Shown piece by piece: positions 51,794 through 54,729 of a stretch of DNA of 54,729 nucleotides. The stretch is from Mangrovicoccus sp. HB161399 (GTDB lineage: Bacteria; Pseudomonadota; Alphaproteobacteria; Rhodobacterales; Rhodobacteraceae). The DNA is taken from positions 1-54,729 of the forward strand of contig NZ_JAATVU010000037.1 of NCBI RefSeq assembly GCF_013184745.1, read 5' to 3'. Position 1 is the first letter of the stretch. Every line of letters starts with the position of its first letter. Position numbers and translations under genes: made by a program. The notes beneath the pieces were generated by a model. The model ran no database searches, was not told the origin of the DNA, and was given only the letters and a program-made list of their open reading frames with translations.

Positions 51794-52690
51794 ATGATCC
51801 TGACCCGCCGCCGCTTCCTCGCCGCCGCTTCCGCCCTCGCCCTGCCCGGCCGGATCTGGGCGGGGACCGAGATCGACCTGGGGCAAGGCCGGAAGGTCCT
51901 GTCGCTGTCGGACGGGCATCTGGAACTGCCCCCCGCCTTCATCTTCGGCGACATGCCGGAGGCGGAGCGCAAGGCCATCCTGACGGCGCATGGCATCGAT
52001 CCCGCCGGGCCGCTGGTCGCGCCCTGCAATGTCACGTTGCTGCGCGACGGCACCAACACGGTGCTGTTCGACGTCGGGGCCGGCCCCGATTTCCAGCCAA
52101 GCGCGGGCGACCTCGCCGATGCGCTGGCCGCCGCCGGGGTGGCCCCGGAGGACGTCACGCATGTGCTCTTCACCCATGGCCATCCCGACCATCTCTGGGG
52201 CGTGCTCGACGATTTCGACGAGCCGGCGTTCCCGGAGGCGCGCTACCTGATGGGCGGGACCGAGGCGCAATACTGGAGCGACCCGGCAACCGCCGACAGC
52301 ATCGGCGCGGCCCGCGCCGCCTTTGCCGCGGGCGCGAAACGCCGTCTCGACGCGCTCGGCGATCTGGTGGAGCCGCTGGCCCCGGGCGACAGCCCCCTGC
52401 CGGGCATCTCCGCCGTGGCGACCCACGGCCATACGCCGGGCCACCTGTCCTTCGACCTGGACGGGCTGATGGTGCTCGGCGACTGCATCGGCAACGGCCA
52501 TGTCTCCTTCGACCAGCCGCAGGCGCTGCTTGGCGCAGACCAGGCGCCGGAGGAGGCGGCGGAGACGCGTGCGAAGCTGATGGCGGATCTGGCGGCCAGC
52601 GGCCTGCCGGTGCTGGGTTTCCACCTGCCCGGGGGCGGCATCGGCCAGGTCGTGCAGGACGGGGACGCCTACCGCTTCGCGCCCTCCTGA
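51794..52690 (+). CDS. soxH: SoxH-like metallo-beta-lactamase-fold protein
   Basis: 298 residues with a Tat leader (LTRRRFLAAASALALPG). Zinc-site motif FTHGHPDHLWG (His128, His130, Asp132, His133), then VATHGHTPGHLSFDL and VLGDCIGNGHVSF supply further ligands, and FHLPGGGIGQV closes the site. Members of this fold in sox loci (SoxH) are thiol hydrolase-like and dispensable for thiosulfate oxidation in Paracoccus. It ends the sox operon; 21 bp separate it from the DsrE-like gene. No terminator with a T-run is visible after it. Confidence 0.88.
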   Translation: MILTRRRFLAAASALALPGRIWAGTEIDLGQGRKVLSLSDGHLELPPAFIFGDMPEAERKAILTAHGIDPAGPLVAPCNVTLLRDGTNTVLFDVGAGPDFQPSAGDLADALAAAGVAPEDVTHVLFTHGHPDHLWGVLDDFDEPAFPEARYLMGGTEAQYWSDPATADSIGAARAAFAAGAKRRLDALGDLVEPLAPGDSPLPGISAVATHGHTPGHLSFDLDGLMVLGDCIGNGHVSFDQPQALLGADQAPEEAAETRAKLMADLAASGLPVLGFHLPGGGIGQVVQDGDAYRFAPS

Positions 52691-54729
52691 CAGCGCGCCG
52701 TCCGGGCCTCCGCCACCCGCGCAGACGGCGAACGCCGAAAGGGAACCTCAGGCGCCCCGCCGACACAAGCGTGCCGGGTCACGCCGAGGCCGTTGCCTGC
52801 GCGCAGGGCCTCCGGTCCTGCATCTCCACCTCTGGCCCTTCTGGTCTCCGCCGCCTCATCTCCCGGACCGGCTTCCCGATCCGGCCTCTGCAGCAGCCAT
52901 GCCAAGGACAACCTGTCGGGCCGAGATGGCAGCAATAACGTTCGCCATGGGCAGGAACTGCGGCGGCGGCCCGCGCAAGTCATCGGCCCGGCCTGCTTCG
53001 GCAGCGGCAGCGGCAGCGGCAGGAAGACATTGAAGATGCCCGAGATGGCGGCAACTTGCAGCGATGTCGACGACACTTCGATTGCCGGGCAGACCTGCAC
53101 CAGACTCTCTGTTCGGCCTCCTCATCGCCCAAACGCCTGAGCCGCACCGACCCAGATCCGGACAAGGCTACGGCGTCATTCGGGCGGCGTGGATTGGCCG
53201 GGCGGCGCGGCTTGCATTGGCTTCGGCTGCATCGCCGATGCGCGGGGCAACCGGCTCCGGCGGCAGCGCTTGCGCAATGTCCCCGAGTCGGCACGGACGG
53301 GAGAAACCAAACGCTCCCGCAGCCCTCCGCGGAAGCGCGCCCCGGCACTGCACAGTCCGGACCGGTGCGAACACGGTCCCGGCGGTGCCGGAGCCCGCAG
53401 CTGGTCCCGGTGCCCGGCAAGGCGTCCGCGACGTTGTACGGAAGGCAGCGGACGACCCGGCACGCCTTTCGTGCGTGATGCGTGTCTCCGCCCACCCGGC
53501 CGACCTCGATGGAGAAGGGGGGTGCCCCGGCCGAACCCCCCGATGGCCGCTGCGTGGCGACCATGTCCGGCTGGAGACACGGCTCGCTCCCGCGGCTTGC
53601 GGCAACTGCCGCGGAGCGAAAGTCATGGCCCGGGAACCGGCAGGACCGCGCCTTCCCCGGACCGGCCGCCGCCGAAGGTTCCGCCATCCGCGCGCCCCCT
53701 TGTCCCGCAGGCTCCGGAAGCGACGGAGCGCAATTCGGCATGCCCCGAGGCGGCCATGGCCGAGGAAGGGACGGTCCGGCGACCGCTCAGCGCGCGGCAC
53801 TTGGCCCATCGTGTCCGCGTGTACAGGACGCACCGTCGGTCTCGCCGCGTTCCCGGTCCGACGGCCTCCTGCGGTCATCTCCGGAGACGCCGGACCACAC
53901 GAAGGCCTGCCTTGTCTTCCGCCGCCCGGCCGGCGCAGAATCCGCTTCGCACGGCGGAGAATGACCATTTCCGGCGTGGCCACCGCCTTCAAGGCCATCG
54001 CCACTGCGCCGGCGCCGCTCTGCCAGCATTGCCGCGGGCCTTCGGCCGCCGCCCGGGCGCGCTGACAGCGGTCTTCGCGGTCGATGCGGACAGCCTGCTC
54101 GCCGCCGTCGCCCAGTTCGACCAAGCCCGCGGCAATTTTCGCCGCCTCCTGCCCAAATCGGTCGGGATGATCCACTTCGGCTGTGCAGGCCCGGCCGCAA
54201 TGATTGGTGCTGCGCGCAAGATACAGGACTTCAGCACCGGGAGAGCGCAGGAGTCGCCGCGATCTTCGATGCCGACCACAGGCATGGGGCCCTCGCGACC
54301 AGCGTGACCGGTTTCGCCGGGCTTGTCGGCCGCGCGGTCGGCTCGGCGCTGTCAGCCCGTGTCACCCCCGAACGCGAGACCCTCGCCTGCCTCATGCTGC
54401 TCCCCTGGACGCCGGAGACGGCGCCGCCCGTTCCGAGGCAAAGCGCTTGCTGCTGCCCGGACCCTGCCTACCCTGCGAAGCTTGCTGCATCTCGCGCCGG
54501 TCAAGATGGCGGCCCGGGGCCTTGGAGCGCTCCACTTCGCCTTGCTGCAGCCGCTGGTCACGGCGGCCGACGGGTGCCGCGCGCCGATGGCCGGGGCAAT
54601 TGTTGCCGGCGCCGGTCTGCGTCCCGCTGCTGGAGGGCGCCCCCGCGGGTGGGCATTGCCGGGCGGCGGTTTTGACCATGGCGCGTGCGGGGCGGCCTGC
54701 GAACTTGGCAGGGCTGAGATGGACCGGTG
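52691..54729. other. 2-kb right end without recognisable gene
   Basis: After soxH no frame on either strand gives a translation I can relate to a protein family. Open frames of 100-370 codons exist, but they are Arg/Pro/Ala/Gly-rich in all registers. A short open frame starts at ATG 54678 and runs off the right edge (MARAGRPANLAGLRWTG), without a clear ribosome-binding site. Given the left edge, this may also be a graveyard of mobile or lost genes. Confidence 0.4.

Noticed and set aside
52980-54200. Several 200-370-codon open frames at the right end as possible genes
   Set aside because: No motif, no convincing start or ribosome-binding site, and similarly long frames exist in all registers; random expectation at this GC content.
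54065-54400. Possible transposase fragment at the right end
   Set aside because: I tried to match it to IS110, IS5 and IS3 blocks and found no ordered motifs, so no family can be supported.
1-54729. CRISPR arrays, tRNA or rRNA genes
   Set aside because: No regularly spaced identical short repeats and no tRNA- or rRNA-like conserved stretches were seen on reading the window.

Overview
The window looks like a piece of a high-GC (roughly 70 % by eye) alphaproteobacterial chromosome or megaplasmid, most likely from a Rhodobacterales / Paracoccaceae relative. The basis is the gene order of the sulfur-oxidation (sox) cluster (soxT-R-S divergent from soxV-W-X-Y-Z-A-B-C-D), an undivided PntA next to PntB, TctCBA-type transport and strong G/C-ending codon use. 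No rRNA or tRNA was recognised. The species cannot be named from the sequence alone.

Layout. (1) 1-2046 is an insertion-sequence graveyard: the end of an IS5-type element runs off the left edge, followed by decayed IS3-type and IS110-type transposases. (2) 2047-6815 holds an Asp/Glu/hydantoin-racemase-like gene, an RpiR-type regulator, a broken flavin-reductase-like gene and a YghX-type dienelactone hydrolase. (3) 6846-10999 is an RND efflux pair with a 25-bp near-perfect palindrome upstream. (4) 11794-15851 encodes a large probable secreted protein (choice-of-anchor L, RTX repeats, Ig/cadherin-like domains, six ~49-residue tandem repeats) and a small membrane-bound LuxR-type regulator. (5) 17008-34558 is one long minus-strand series of 14 tightly spaced genes: IclR regulator, zinc alcohol dehydrogenase, three genes for a molybdenum hydroxylase, a TctCBA transporter, a ThDP enzyme, an aldehyde dehydrogenase, an IlvD/Edd dehydratase, PntAB transhydrogenase and, behind a hairpin, a BLUF blue-light receptor. 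(6) 34984-39074 carries a CitMHS-type carrier, an AtuA-like pair and a LysR regulator, with a 250-bp tandem duplication at the convergent junction. (7) 39200-41630 has a GSU2403-type nucleotidyltransferase-fold gene and a YeeE/YedE transporter with an FNR-like box. (8) 41636-52690 is the sox locus: soxTRS on minus, soxVWXYZABCD plus a DsrE-like gene and soxH on plus. (9) 52691-54729 has no gene I can recognise.

How the genes fit together. The sox genes encode a periplasmic thiosulfate-oxidising multienzyme system: SoxXA links the sulfur compound to the SoxY cysteine arm (SoxYZ carrier), SoxB hydrolyses off sulfate and SoxCD oxidises the remaining sulfane sulfur. SoxV, SoxW and SoxS move reductant, SoxR represses, and SoxT and YeeE are probable sulfur-compound transporters. 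The long minus-strand series looks like a dedicated catabolic operon: uptake by a tripartite tricarboxylate-type transporter, oxidation by a molybdenum hydroxylase and dehydrogenases, dehydration by an IlvD/Edd enzyme, a ThDP-enzyme step, and NAD(P)H balancing by the co-located transhydrogenase. Its substrate is not evident. Several intercistronic spacers (sox genes, before tctC, before the BLUF gene) contain strong GC hairpins without a T-run, suggesting differential mRNA stability rather than termination. The inter-operon gaps of 0.7-2 kb show no convincing coding content and probably hold decayed DNA.
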